Below are positions 21,693 to 33,079 of a stretch of 64,000 nucleotides of DNA, in pieces. Under the pieces are notes generated by a model. That model saw only the letters and a program-made list of their open reading frames with translations. It was not told the DNA's origin and did not search any database. The stretch spans positions 1,488,001 to 1,552,000 of the forward strand of contig CALYLX010000142.1 in NCBI GenBank assembly GCA_944990035.1, written 5' to 3'. The translations under genes were made by a program, and so were the position numbers. This DNA comes from Clitopilus passeckerianus. Its lineage: Eukaryota; Basidiomycota; Agaricomycetes; Agaricales; Entolomataceae. Each line of letters begins with the position of its first letter. The stretch's first letter is position 1.

Positions 21693-24600
21693 CTAATCAT
21701 AGATTGGTAGCGGCAGCATTCTGAGGAACATTCAAACCGTATCAGAAGAAACGATCTCCCATGATAGAAATTAGACTTACCGATCAGCATTGAACAGGAA
21801 ATTATTCGCAATATCTTCGCCTTCTAAGAAGCGGTTGGGATATAGAACTAGGCGGATCTGTCAGCCGGACCTCCTGACTCGACGAAAACCCAGGGTCCCA
21901 TACCTAGATGGCCATTCAGCTGGCTAAGGAGCTTTTCCATTTCATCCCGTTCCCACTTCTCGAAGGGTTCGGCCGCTCCTGATTGTCGTTTTAACTTCGG
22001 CTCTTTATCAGCTACGCCAGTGGGTTCGTTCGGTGTTGAAGGGTGTGCAGCACCATCGCCTTCTTTGCTTGGCGGCGTGTCGTCATCAGAAGGGAGTTCA
22101 GCATTATCGTCGGCGGGGGCGTTCTCGTCTCCAGCCTCGGATGGCACCCTCGCCACGGGCTCAGGTTTACTAGTGTCCTTGGCCTGTAGAGTCAGGTTCA
22201 AGAATTAATGAAGTTCTGTTCTATCAATGGTCTGACTTACGGGCTTGTTCAACCGCTCATGATGAACAATAAATTCCTTGTACTGTTTCCATGTGGTAAC
22301 GACGTCGTCGGGGATTGCATGAAACACCCTGCGGAAGATCTCCGTCTGCAGAATTCGTCAGTCATCAGTGGGAAAGGGCCTGGTGGTCACTCACGTTGAA
22401 CACTGCACTACCAACCCAGACACCCTTCCAAAACGTATCGGATACGGGGTCTTCGAACCCATTAACCTCAACCTTCGGTCGAGGTGCAGCTGGTGCCCAC
22501 GTTCTGCTAGTAAGGCGCCTTCGAATTGTAGATCGCGCTTCTGGTGCCAATTTCTCTTGTTCGTTCGCATCATTAGGGGCTTCCGGTGCATGAGGCGGTT
22601 CGTCATCAGTCTGAGGCGATTTCTGAGCATTCGCAGGGGCACCAAATAACGTTCCGTCTGGGGCTCTGGTACCGGATTCACCGTTTTCTACGTGCTGGTT
22701 AGCTTCCGGTCTTTCTGAATCGGAAGCGTTGGAAGATTGGGCTGATCCAGTACCACCGTGTTCAGCTTTGGGGTCACCGTTCGAAGTCGGCCCTTCGTTG
22801 TGCATATGTTCAGCAACGACCTTCTCCTCTAAAGTTGGTACGACTGCGCTGGTAAATCCGGGGACCTCCTTTCCGTCACGGGTGAAGGTTTTCCTTTCGT
22901 TGTCCATAGTGTCGCCTCCAGCTGATTGCGCCACAGAGCCCTGAGCAAGACCGAACCGTTGTAGATTCTTGGTCGTTCCTTTAGAGGCAGCCTCACCTCC
23001 AGCGTGCGCAGCTGAAGAATCAGGTTCAGCCTTACTAGAAAGAATACAAGGGAGGAAGAAGTACCTTGCTGAAGGCCGTCGTAGGTGGTGTGTAAAAGAT
23101 TTTCAGCAGGGTTGCGCTGCTTATTCTTTTTGATGTGGGTGACGCCCTCTTCCTTGCCATAAGCTTGCTCAGATGATGGATCCCAGGCATTTTCAGCATA
23201 TTCGGGTTCTACAGGATCGTTGCTCATAAGATCCTCTTCATGCAAAGAGTCTACGTCGACCCCCAAATGCTCTCGCATCAGCCGGACCCGGAGTGTATGT
23301 GCGAACCTTCCGACCTTGAATGGCTTGCCGGCCATTGTACTACGGACGTAAAATGCATGAGACGCCTAGATCTTGATCCTTGCACCAAATCACTCACCAG
23401 TCAATCATGTCAGTGTCTCTGATGACAGCAGCAAGCTCAGAATCTCGGTCTCCGCGCTGAGAGCGTTCATTGATGTTTGCACTACCAATAATAGCAAGAC
23501 GGTCGTCCACTATGCAGACTTTCCCATGAATGTAGACCTGTTCTGTTGTGAGAACATCTCCTCTGAGTTTGGCCCAATTACGGAGCGAGAACACTGCAAT
23601 ATGATCGTCCGGCTTGAAGCAATTCAGTAAGTCAAAAACCCTCGATCGTTCCAATAGACTCACATCAATACCCTCTTTGCGGAGACGAGCAAAGATTGAA
23701 TTTGGGCCTCGGGAAATTGTACGATTTTGACATTCGAGAATAATTCGAATCTGTCATCGCACGCAATTGAGTTCAAGATAAGGTTCACAGCCAATGGTAC
23801 TGTCGCTTACCGCGCTTGCATCGCTATGATCAACTGGGAAGGTAAAGCCCGGTAGAAGGGGTATGACAATGCAACACTTCCAGGGTGTGCCATCACGGTG
23901 TGCTCTGATAATCCTATGGACAATGGCATCGCCAATCTGGTTCTCCACTTTCACATCATTAACCACAGTACTGTCGGAAAAACACCGGTCGATCAGAACA
24001 TGACCTGGTAGCGAGAGGAGCGTACCCACGATGTGATGAAAAACTGGTTCTCGATGTAGACAAAATGTTCAGACATCTGGATAGCTAAGGGTTTGGTTAG
24101 AATAGGGTTTTCGTCCACATGGCCGCAGTGTCAAACCTTTCAGGTATGCATTCTGTATTGAGTGCTCAATCTTTTCAGGTGTGCCTAATGACCATGGGCC
24201 GGCAGAGCGACAGATTTGCATCTCACAAGTTCCAGTGAGGCCCATCTGGGTGAGTTCCCCCGGTCGAAACTCCGGCGGAGGCAATAAGAAAGGGTAGACT
24301 CGAGAATGATTCTATCTCCACCGTCAACGAAGAAAAAAATCACGGTCGGAACTAAAAACAGACCTTGATTCGCAACAGGTAGTTCCATCTGGTAAACGGA
24401 TGCGGAGTGAGCTTCTCGGGTGCGAAAATCGTGCCAAATGGCTCACCTTTGGACGAAGTGGCGGGCCAGGTCGCGTGCAGGCTGACCAACGACCTGCATT
24501 GCCACGTCGTGCCTGCACAATACTGAGACCGCTATATCCGGACGGGGAACTCCAAGAACTTACCATGGCATTCTTGGGACCTTGGAGCGGTCGTACATGT

Positions 24601-27600
24601 CTTCTTCTGGTTTGTTGAGATTATAGAAATCTGACACGCGTGGGTTGCTGTAGTCCTTGCCTAGATTCCAGGTGACCCTGCTTAATAGTCTTAACTCGAT
24701 GAGTTTGGAGTGCCCTACCTGGCCAGATTTCTGGCTGATCAGAGCCTTCCGTATCGTCCGTGAGCACATGTTGGGCGGTGTCCCATCTGAGGAACAGAGC
24801 CCCCAAACGCCGTTAATTACAGTCGATCAAGGGAATGGAGGAGTTCGATTTACCTCCCGAAACATAGATCGAGTCCTCCCATAAATGCAATCGCTTGATC
24901 AATAACACAGAGCTTCTCATGCTGTACGGCAAAAGTTTGAGAACTTATCGTTCTATGAAGATCAAGGTACACACATGGGCCCAGTAGAAGGTTCCGGTTT
25001 GGAAATGGGAAGGTGATCTCTGGACCATAATATTGGGATGGAGTGTCAATAGGCGCTGCTTCGAATAGCTAAGCCGAGATGCCGTGAGCTATACTGTGCA
25101 AGGTGGACGAAGCACGGATACTTACTTGCTATCCGTTGGTGTGGTTCGGTTTGAGACTTCTTGGCTGCAATTCTCCGTCAGACGAGCTGAGATGGAAGAG
25201 AAGCGAACGGATCATACTAGAGAATAATGTAAATTTTAACGCCTTCTTTCGCCTTGGTCTCCAACAAACGGTCCAGTCGGTACCGGCCCCTGTCAGGTCT
25301 TCTCATTTGAAGCTCTGGAAAATGCATGAGGGGAAGGCACGCAAAAAGAATATACCAAAACAACTTACCCGGTGATAACCACCAGTCGTGGATGTAGATG
25401 GATTCTCTTGCCATCAGGATGGCTCGAGAGAGGTTCCAGAAGTAGTCCCTCTATGATAGGAAGATGAGAATGGAAGAAATAGAATGGAGAATGTAGCCCA
25501 CCCCATCTACAAGCCATTGGGCGGCGACATTGAGTCGTATGGGGGCAAAACTCTCGAATCGATTCTTTCCAGCGTAATGGGAAGTGGCCGATATCTTCTC
25601 TAGTGCAGTGATCCACTGAAGCATTTGGCGCTAGAACCATGTCAGTACATGCATCTCCTCCGTCAATATTAGCGATCATCACACCTCGTTTCGGGCTGAA
25701 AGCTTCAACTTTCCCTGCGAATTCTTGATGTAGAATGTATGCTTGGACACATCTCCACCAGCCTTCCTTTTCTTCTTCTTCTCTTCGTTTTCCTGTGCTT
25801 GCTTTGCTTCATTAGTGCCCGGGCCAGACATCGGATTTACATTTGTCGAGGGATCCAGAAGAGGTGTCGGTGGTCGACTTGGTAGGGAAGCGCTTTCGTC
25901 ATCTGAATCATCGCCCTCGTGGTGACCATTTGTGGTCGTATTTCGCTCTCTGCTATGTCTGTGGAAGACTCCTGAGAGGCGGCTCCGGATAGAGCCCATC
26001 ATGGACTTCTTGTCGCTTTCTACTGGAACATGGAGTTGGCGAGGGGAGGCATCAGCTTCGTGATGGCCATGGTCAGGAACGTGCAGCAAGTTAAGGCCCT
26101 GGCGATAGTATCTTGGTGGCCTCCAGATTTCAAAATCTGGGTCCAAGAGGAAGACATCCCAGATAGTCGTCTGAGGAAAATTGCTTCTATTAGGGGCCCA
26201 GTATCAGAGGTTTGGGTAGAACTTACTTCGCCTTGTTCTTCAAGAACTACAAGGTAGCTTTCTCGAACGGCACACCATCGAGGAATTCGCTTTGCAATTC
26301 TCCCTGCTGACTTGCGACCGAAAGAGGTGCCGTTGCCTGATACGGTTTGCAAAATTCCGGCTTTGTATTGGGCTCCACCTGATTGGGACAGAGCAATTGA
26401 AAGTGCATTGATTTCCAAGAAGCCGGACAGGCGATTCGCGGAAGGATGGAACATCTATGTGGTTCTCAGTAATTTCCTTCATGAGGGGTTGAGCTGTTAC
26501 GCACCACTGCTCTGATGAGATCAAGTAGGTAGTTCTCCAAGGATTCGCGTTGAAGGCGAGCAAAGTCAGCTTGTCCAATATCTCGCCCTTCCTTCTTCAG
26601 AAGCCTGAAGTACGGCAAACCTACAGAAAAATGAGGATAGCATATCTAGGCAGAGCACTAAAAACACTCACTTGTTCGAGGGAACTCTGGCATATTGTCG
26701 ACATTGCGATTATATGCGTTGGATGCGACATAATGGGTGTGCAACGAGAAGAAATCGCGAAGTTCGCGATACACGACCCAGCGAGCGGCCCCGTTTGCAT
26801 ATTCACACTCAATGCGGAAAACAGCCTTGCTACCATGCATGGGATGCAAGCTATCGCTGATTCGGATGCGTAAACGGTGGAGAAGTGCAGGCACGCGACG
26901 ATGACCCTTCTCGTCCCTTTCGAACCAAAGTCGAAGCATCAAGGTAGACAATCCACCAGCAATGAGTTCGTCGGTAATGTTGACCTGGTTATTAACGACG
27001 GCATTAGCTCGTCCTTGGGCAGAGTGTTCTTGCGAGACAATATGTGGTATGAGTGATCGAAGCCGACCCCATTTTGCGCGACCATGTTTGGGTTCCGATG
27101 GGCTCCCTGGGACAGAGCTTGATCTTTTGAGGCCAAACTTCGGGATGATCGAACTACGTTCGTCGTGCGTAGCCGTCTTGTGGTGACCACTTTCCTTTTG
27201 GCTCACTCTCGGAGAGTCTCTTGGGGATGCCGGTGTGGACTCTGCGACGTGTTGAGCGCTACTAGACTCTGGCTGACTGGGGAAGGCAAAGTCAGGCTTT
27301 TCTTCCTTCGGCGACGTCTTTGGGGACTCTTGAAACCATCGCATGAAATTCCAAACTTCCTCCATATTCCTGCTCTCTCTCTTCTTTCCTTTCCTGTCGG
27401 AATGTTCACTGGGAGTACCATGCTCCAAAGCGCCCCGAAAGACGGAGCCAGGTGCAGGCGAGAAGTAGGAGTCTTCCTCGGTTGCATATGGTATATTGGA
27501 ATCATCCGGAAGTTTGGTGTTGTCTCTGGATCTTGGAGGAGATCCCGGCAGAGAATAAGCAAAGGAAAGAGACCGTGGTGGTCCGGTACGCGTCGAAGGG

Positions 27601-27752
27601 GTATCAAGCACGTTCTTCGGGAAACCTTGATGGCTGTGAGAGTTGGTTGTAGATCTGTCGGCGTCGAAACCGTCGTCACTGCCTACATGTGGCGAATCGC
27701 TGGGTATATCGCCATTCTTTGCGATTTCGTGAGCTATGGCGGCCAGGGACAT
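21693..27752 (-). CDS. PLD1: phospholipase D1 (Spo14-type) with PX, PH and two HKD motifs
   Basis: PLD1 hydrolyses phosphatidylcholine to phosphatidic acid and acts in membrane traffic, sporulation and hyphal growth. The N-terminus is a long disordered Ser/Pro-rich region starting MSLAAIAHEIAKNGD. The PX domain region is near 26300-26950 (ARWVVYRELRDFFSLHTHYV). The PH domain is near 25680-26260 (RWCAVRESYLVVLEEQGEV, HTFYIKNSQGKLKLSARNE). The catalytic core includes ARESIYIHDWWLSP. HKD1 is HEKLCVIDQAIAFMGGLDL with His at 24919-24921. HKD2 is YIHGKVCIVDDRLAIIGSAN with His at 23526-23528, each with the HxKx4D pattern. After HKD2 there is an acidic Ser/Pro-rich insertion (about 22450-22950). The C-terminus is EGEDIANNFLFNADR and a last exon ending at TAG 21693-21695. 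The gene is very intron-rich, and individual joints were not all checked. Confidence 0.9.
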
Positions 27753-27884
27753 GGCTGCTCTGCGGAAATCCTCGTTGGCGGCGTCGGTTATTATTGGGCT
27801 CTAGGCATCAATCTGGACTGATATTCGCTGTGCTGGCGAAGATGACATCAGGTTACTATATAAGGCAACTCTGCCAAAACTACG

Positions 27885-29549
27885 CTATTCCGACCTTGCT
27901 TTCAACGATAATTCAGCGGCATTTTTACCTGCTTTACGACCAAAAACAGCGCCCGCTGTAAGCCCACTTCCACCTGGATAGTTGTTGTAGAACAGCCCTC
28001 CGACCATCTCCCCGGTACAGAACAGTCCAGGTATGACTTCACCGTTCGAAGCTATGACACCTGCAGTATCCACATCAATCGCTAGCCTCCCGAATGTGAA
28101 CGTGATACCACAAGATACTTTGACTGCCATCAACGGCATCGTCGATAGTGGGAGTGCCCAATTGCTCTTTGGGATATCCAGGCCTTTCCTCTGGGCCTGA
28201 GTGGAGAGGCCATCCTTGGCGGAAGGGTTCCAAGTCAACTGCGGAAATTCATCTTTATGGGCCCGTGCTGCTTCGTTGAAAGCGATGACTGTCTGGATGA
28301 ACGCATCCGTGTCCTGCAAACCATGCTTCTGCAGCTGCTGTGCCATCTCTTCGACTGAGTTAGCGAAGATCTTCTCCACGATGCCGTCACCATACTCCTC
28401 TCCTCGCAAATGTTTAATCGTTTGAGAATCCCAGATCTGAAAGGCGTACCCTCCTGGTTGCTGTAGGATCGCTCGCCCGAACTTCGCATATGTATAATTC
28501 CTGAAATCCTCTCCTTCGTCAACGAATCTCTGACCCAGGGAATTGACCATTATACCCAAAGGGTGTCCGGATTTTGTAAACTGGTTAGTTAGCTCACGGT
28601 CGCCTGTATTCACGGGTGCGTTCGCATCCCAGCAAGTGCTGTGGCAACCGGCCCAGTCGCCTGTGAATTTTGCACCAATCGCTTTGGCCATTGTGAACCC
28701 ATCGCCAGTGTTGTAAGGCGTCCCACGAACCTGTTATTGCAGCCGTCAGTGGGCGAAATTTGTAAAAATTACCATCATTGGCTCACTCTGGCCTGTTCCC
28801 AACCCTCTCCTAAAATTTCACGGCGCATATCTGGGCGAGCTTCAAAGCCTCCGGCTGCCAGGACGACAGCCGCTGAGCGAAGCGTTACTTCTTTCCCGTC
28901 TTTACGCACAGTAACTCCAGTAACAGTTCCATTTTCTGTACACAGGTCTATCGCGGGTGAATTAAACCATGTTTGAACTCCCGCATCCTTGAGAGCACAT
29001 TGATGTGCGGCAATAAGTCCTTTACCGCCGTCTTTAACACTTAGGACCATGCCACCCCAAAATTTGAATCGGCCCGCGACTTCATATGCCTGCCTGTTGA
29101 AGGAGAATATGAATGGAATTTTGGCCTTTTCGGCCAGCCATCCAATCGCATCTCGGGATTCAGAGGCAAGGCATCCACAAGCACTGCATCGGGCTTATCG
29201 GTCCCGAGCCGCATGATGTCACCGATGAAATCCTCCTTGGTATACGGTGACATGTCAATCCGCTTCAACTCGTCTTCAGGAATTTGTTCCTGGATTACTG
29301 GTAACAAATCCTGCAGGCCTCCATGGACGGTACGGTGTGCACCAGCAGTAAAGTATCCGTTACCGCCGACCCATTCCGGAGTACACTTGTCGACAACAAG
29401 AACTACACCGCGTCACACCCTTGATTCAATCGATCTGTCCGTAAATTTTAAAGTTACATACCGTTTTTACATCCTGCTTCTACCGCAGCCAATGCGGCAC
29501 AGCTACCCGCATGACCTGAGCCAACGACAATACAATCAAAGTCGTTCAT
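27885..29549 (-). CDS. FAD-dependent oxidoreductase, TcuA/fumarate reductase flavoprotein-like, with apparent frameshift
   Basis: The N-terminus MNDFDCIVVGSGHAGSCAAL is a Rossmann FAD-binding motif. The next exon has LVVDKCTPEWVGGNGYFTAG, as in tricarballylate dehydrogenase TcuA and related flavoproteins. The middle has GGKGLIAAHQCALKDAGV and VVLAAGGFEARPDMRR; the C-terminal part has PGLFCTGEMVGGLFYNNYPG and GSGLTAGAVFGRKAG. Stop is TAG at 27885-27887. At about 29165-29175 the frame reading GTDKPDAVLVDALP must shift by one base to continue as ASESRDAIGWLAEKAKIPF, which then runs in frame to the next intron. No GT..AG intron fits there. It is either a one-base deletion in a formerly active gene or a sequence error. 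Substrate unknown. Confidence 0.78.
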
Positions 29550-31225
29550 ATCCCTGAATTGATGATGATTGAAGGAAGTAGGCAGGGAACGGCGTCGGGC
29601 GCCAATGGCAAGAGGCGGCCCAGGATATTTTCAGGTCACCTGAGCAAATGTCAGAATATTCCGAGAGTCTGTTCTGATCTCTGAAATTGAATGTATCAGG
29701 GATTAGACACGGGAGACCCTCTGACCATGCATGTGCATCTTCTCAATTCATTTGCCCTGCAGAACCCTCCCCAGCGAAACAAGATGGGAGCTCCTATGTG
29801 GCGTAACGCCTGCATACCGACACGGTCCGTTGTGAGGCTGACCTTGAAGTAAAGACTTTCAGGCACAGCCGGCATCGCAGAGCAACCGGCCCACAACGTT
29901 GTGAACAACGTAATTCGGGCTTTGAGGATTGCTCGCGCGACCCGACGACATTCATCGGGTGATTTTCAAACGGCTGCAATGATCACAAACTGCCATTTTA
30001 GACTAAAAGGTCCGTGGCGAATGTGATCTGTCTTGTACTTTTGTTGGCTTCCATCGACGTCGCCAAGCAGAAGCAATCAAGTAATCACGAAGTTACCCCA
30101 GATTTACCCCAGACCCAGTCAAATACCCATGATGAAAGTGGCATGCTGGTTCAAACACTCGCGGGATCGTGTGCCTTTGCATGACAGATGTTTAGATGTC
30201 CCGAAGTTCAGCCATGTGGAAGAACGTCAAATCGTTACAATGGCAGTGGAGCAAGAGGTGACGACCACTCAGAATGAAAGAGACCTGGAGCAGATGATAG
30301 CTTGTCCGCATACGGTTACTTAGAAATTGGAAGTTCAATATCAAAAAAGGGGGCCAACTTATGGACGCACCCAAGCTTCTTGCCGGAGCCTTTAGATTTC
30401 AATCAAAGAAGTGTTCTAATCTGACGGCGGGCTCAGTGGACGCTTGGAAGTGTTTTTTTTTTTTTGATAGGTCTTGATCTCTGAAGGTGACCCGTCGAGT
30501 AGAATACGCGGTATTCCTTCTGAGCTGGCGATGAAGTGCAACTTAAATGAATTGAGCGGGGCTTAGTTTCCAGAAAAAGGACACCCGCGAATCGCGGTGG
30601 AGGTGGGCGTCAGGCAACCGCTCGCAAACGTCGGATAGGAAGGAGAGCAAGATCAGGTCAGTTTTAACCCCCATTGCAAGCTCCGAGATGCCTGACAGGT
30701 TCAGGTTCATGGGAGCCGAGGGGTAGATTTATTCATTCCATTTGAAAGTAGATTTGAGTGTTTGAGTGTTAGAAAGACCGATGTATCGTCCTATGCTGGC
30801 GAAGAGGATCAGCTTTCTGATCTTGGCTGGAGAACATGCCTGATTTAATATATTCGAACATCCTCCTGCGTAAAATATGAGGCCATATTAACATGGGAAG
30901 CCCAAGCCGGGAGAGCCATTTTCTAACAGGCAAGTCAATACAATATCATCAGATTTTCCATTCAGATCCTGCAATACGAATTCGGGATATTCGGTGATAA
31001 ACGCGACGTAGGGTGGCTCGAACAAAACAATTCGATACAGTCGATATGTGCACGGACTTCCTCGACAAACAGCGATCGGAAGAACGGTTCAACAGATCGT
31101 CCAGGGAATGTCTGGGATCTCGGGAATTCTAAGAGAAATCGTCGGAAAAACGAGGGTTTAAGGCCGTTGCCTTTGAAAAACACGGGGCATAGTAACTTGA
31201 AGAGCCGTGTAATGATCTACGGTGG
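29550..31225. other. 1.7 kb gene-poor region
   Basis: I see no supported gene here. There is a run of 13 T at 30463-30475. The part next to 29550 should be the promoter of the FAD oxidoreductase, and the part next to 31225 the 3' UTR of AOS1. Short frames look random. Confidence 0.5.
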
Positions 31226-32614
31226 TCATGCCATGTTCATTCTGATCACCGTGCCTGCTCCGGTATTGCCGTCAAAGATGAAGAGATTTGCGATCGGGGG
31301 GTCGCGAGCTCCCAGTGCTTTTAGAATATCCTGTGCAAGCATGCCCCCAACAATCGCACAGGTCGGTGAGAACTCATGCCTCGCGGTTGCAATAAGTGCC
31401 CTGGGGAATTTCAGAGTGTTGTCAACAAAGGGTAATATGTTTCTTCCAGAGCAAAAACATATCACCTCAGAGATGTGTCAGGGATATTAGACAGCGCTTG
31501 TTTGTTGGCATTAGCGTCATTAGCCAGTGAGTTGATGATTGACTGGAGTGAGCCGAGTTCATCTTCATTTTTCGGGAGATTTGAGGCGTTCGATTCGTAT
31601 TGCCATAGGCCTAGCCATCCACTGTCACTTTCATGCGGGTGAGAGGCCCAGTGCTTCTCTTACCGAGGAAGCTGAAAACAGCGGCCGGGTTCACTTCCTT
31701 CGTTTGTTTTCTGGTTAAGCTTCCCCAGTCATGACGTAAGGCGGTCGCCAACGAGGAATATGTCGCCGTTTTCTTGACGTCTTTCGTCTCCTCTGAAGAA
31801 GCCGAGCGTTCGCTAGACAAAATCACAATAAGACGGGATGAAGTGACGGCATGCGCGAAAAGAGACGCACGGAGTAATGTAATCATGAGTCAAAAGATCG
31901 CAGAAGATGTAACCAAGAAGACCGTAGGTTCCCCCTGCATAGAAAGGCTTATTGCTTTTGCGACAGACTTCGTCGAATCGGATCTAGCCGTGAGCCAAAA
32001 GTGAATGGGGTTGTCAATCGGCTGAAGGGCCGCAATCTTACAAGGCTATCTCTATCCCAATCGGTAACGCAAACCAGGTCAACCCCGTTTACCAGGTTCT
32101 CAAAGGCGGGTCCTTCCAAAACGGAAGCATCGGACACTGTCTCCACCGCCACGAGGGGATTAAGGCTTTCTATCCTGGATTTGGCAGCATCGACTCTCTG
32201 TGATAAACTCCCGGGTTAGTCCCGGCATATATCCGCCTTGTAGACGGCCTAGAGACACGAAACCTGACCTGCAGTCCTACGTCTTCATCTCTGAAGAAGA
32301 AACCAGCACCTAGGTCCTCCTCGGAGACCAGGTCGCTGTCCACCACTATGAGCTTGCCGATGCCTGCGAGGACCATATTTTTGATGGCCTCTGTCGCAGT
32401 TCCTTTTAGGCGAACCACTAAGATTGTTGCATTGCGCATTCTGATAGTGCAGAATTTAGACATATCCAAGTTTTCAAGCATGTTTTCACGTAGGAACTCA
32501 CCGAGTCTGCGCCTCAACGCCCCATAAACGCATTTGCCGATCATAACGACTAGCTTCTTCTTCTGTCAAGTTATTCACTGGTTGGTGTTGAGCTGGAGTG
32601 GATAATTCGGCCAT
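31226..32614 (-). CDS. AOS1: SUMO-activating enzyme subunit Aos1 (SAE1)
   Basis: Aos1 forms the SUMO E1 heterodimer with Uba2. The start reads MAELSTPAQHQPVNNL, followed by EEASRYDRQMRLWGVEAQ, the RYDRQxRLWG signature of the E1 family. The ThiF fold follows: NATILVVRLKGTATEAIKNM, IVVDSDLVSEEDLGAGFFFR, then RVDAAKSRIESLNPLVAVE, DLVCVTDWDRDSL and NKPFYAGGTYGLLGYIFCDL. The C-terminal exon gives EFSPTCAIVGGMLAQDILKA and FDGNTGAGTVIRMNMA before TGA at 31226-31228. There is no catalytic cysteine, as expected for Aos1. The usual GLGxE nucleotide loop is changed to GTATE. This is tolerable since Uba2 carries the adenylation site. About eight exons. Confidence 0.88.
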
Positions 32615-33079
32615 TGTTGAACACGCCCACTAATTTCGGGGTAAATTAAGCCACGAAGAAGTCAAGGCAAACCAGTGACAAAGTCGACAGAGAAAAGCAA
32701 GGCCCGCTAAGTCGATGTTAGGCTCGAAAACGTTGGATTTCGTCGACAACAGCAGTCAACGCGTCTGCCAAATTGAGAAACACGATCACGTGACCTCAGA
32801 GTGCAACTGAACTCTTTCTCCCCAGAAAAGAGCGTGAAAAGTCGTTCTGTCATGATTCTGTGCTTGGTATGGTACAGCGAGAGGGTATATACGAGGTCAC
32901 TTCTACGTATACTACATTGTGGTATAGCGGATAATCAAATCCGTAAATTTTACCGACTTTAAATAAGTTAGATACATTAATGATCCAAGGTTAAAATCGT
33001 CGACGCGTCTGCCAGTAAAATGAAAGATAATAATAATACATTAGTGGTTTTGTGGAACGAACGAAAGGTGAGAGGATGT
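32615..33079. other. intergenic region between AOS1 and the Zn2Cys6 regulator
   Basis: This is the AOS1 promoter plus the 3' UTR of the regulator gene. It is AT-rich near 32880-33050. No gene is seen. Confidence 0.5.
32786..32793. promoter_or_regulatory. TCACGTGA palindrome upstream of AOS1
   Basis: A perfect 8-bp E-box-type palindrome lies about 172 bp before the AOS1 ATG. It matches the core of Cbf1/USF-type bHLH sites. Confidence 0.35.

Noticed and set aside
29160..29190. a tiny intron that could repair the FAD oxidoreductase frame
   Set aside because: The only GT..AG pair at hand spans 27 nt, too short to splice and a multiple of three, so it does not fix the frame.
30463..30475. run of 13 T as a possible poly(A) tail of a retrotransposon or Pol III terminator
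   Set aside because: No coding remnant, target-site duplication or tRNA/SINE head is visible next to it.
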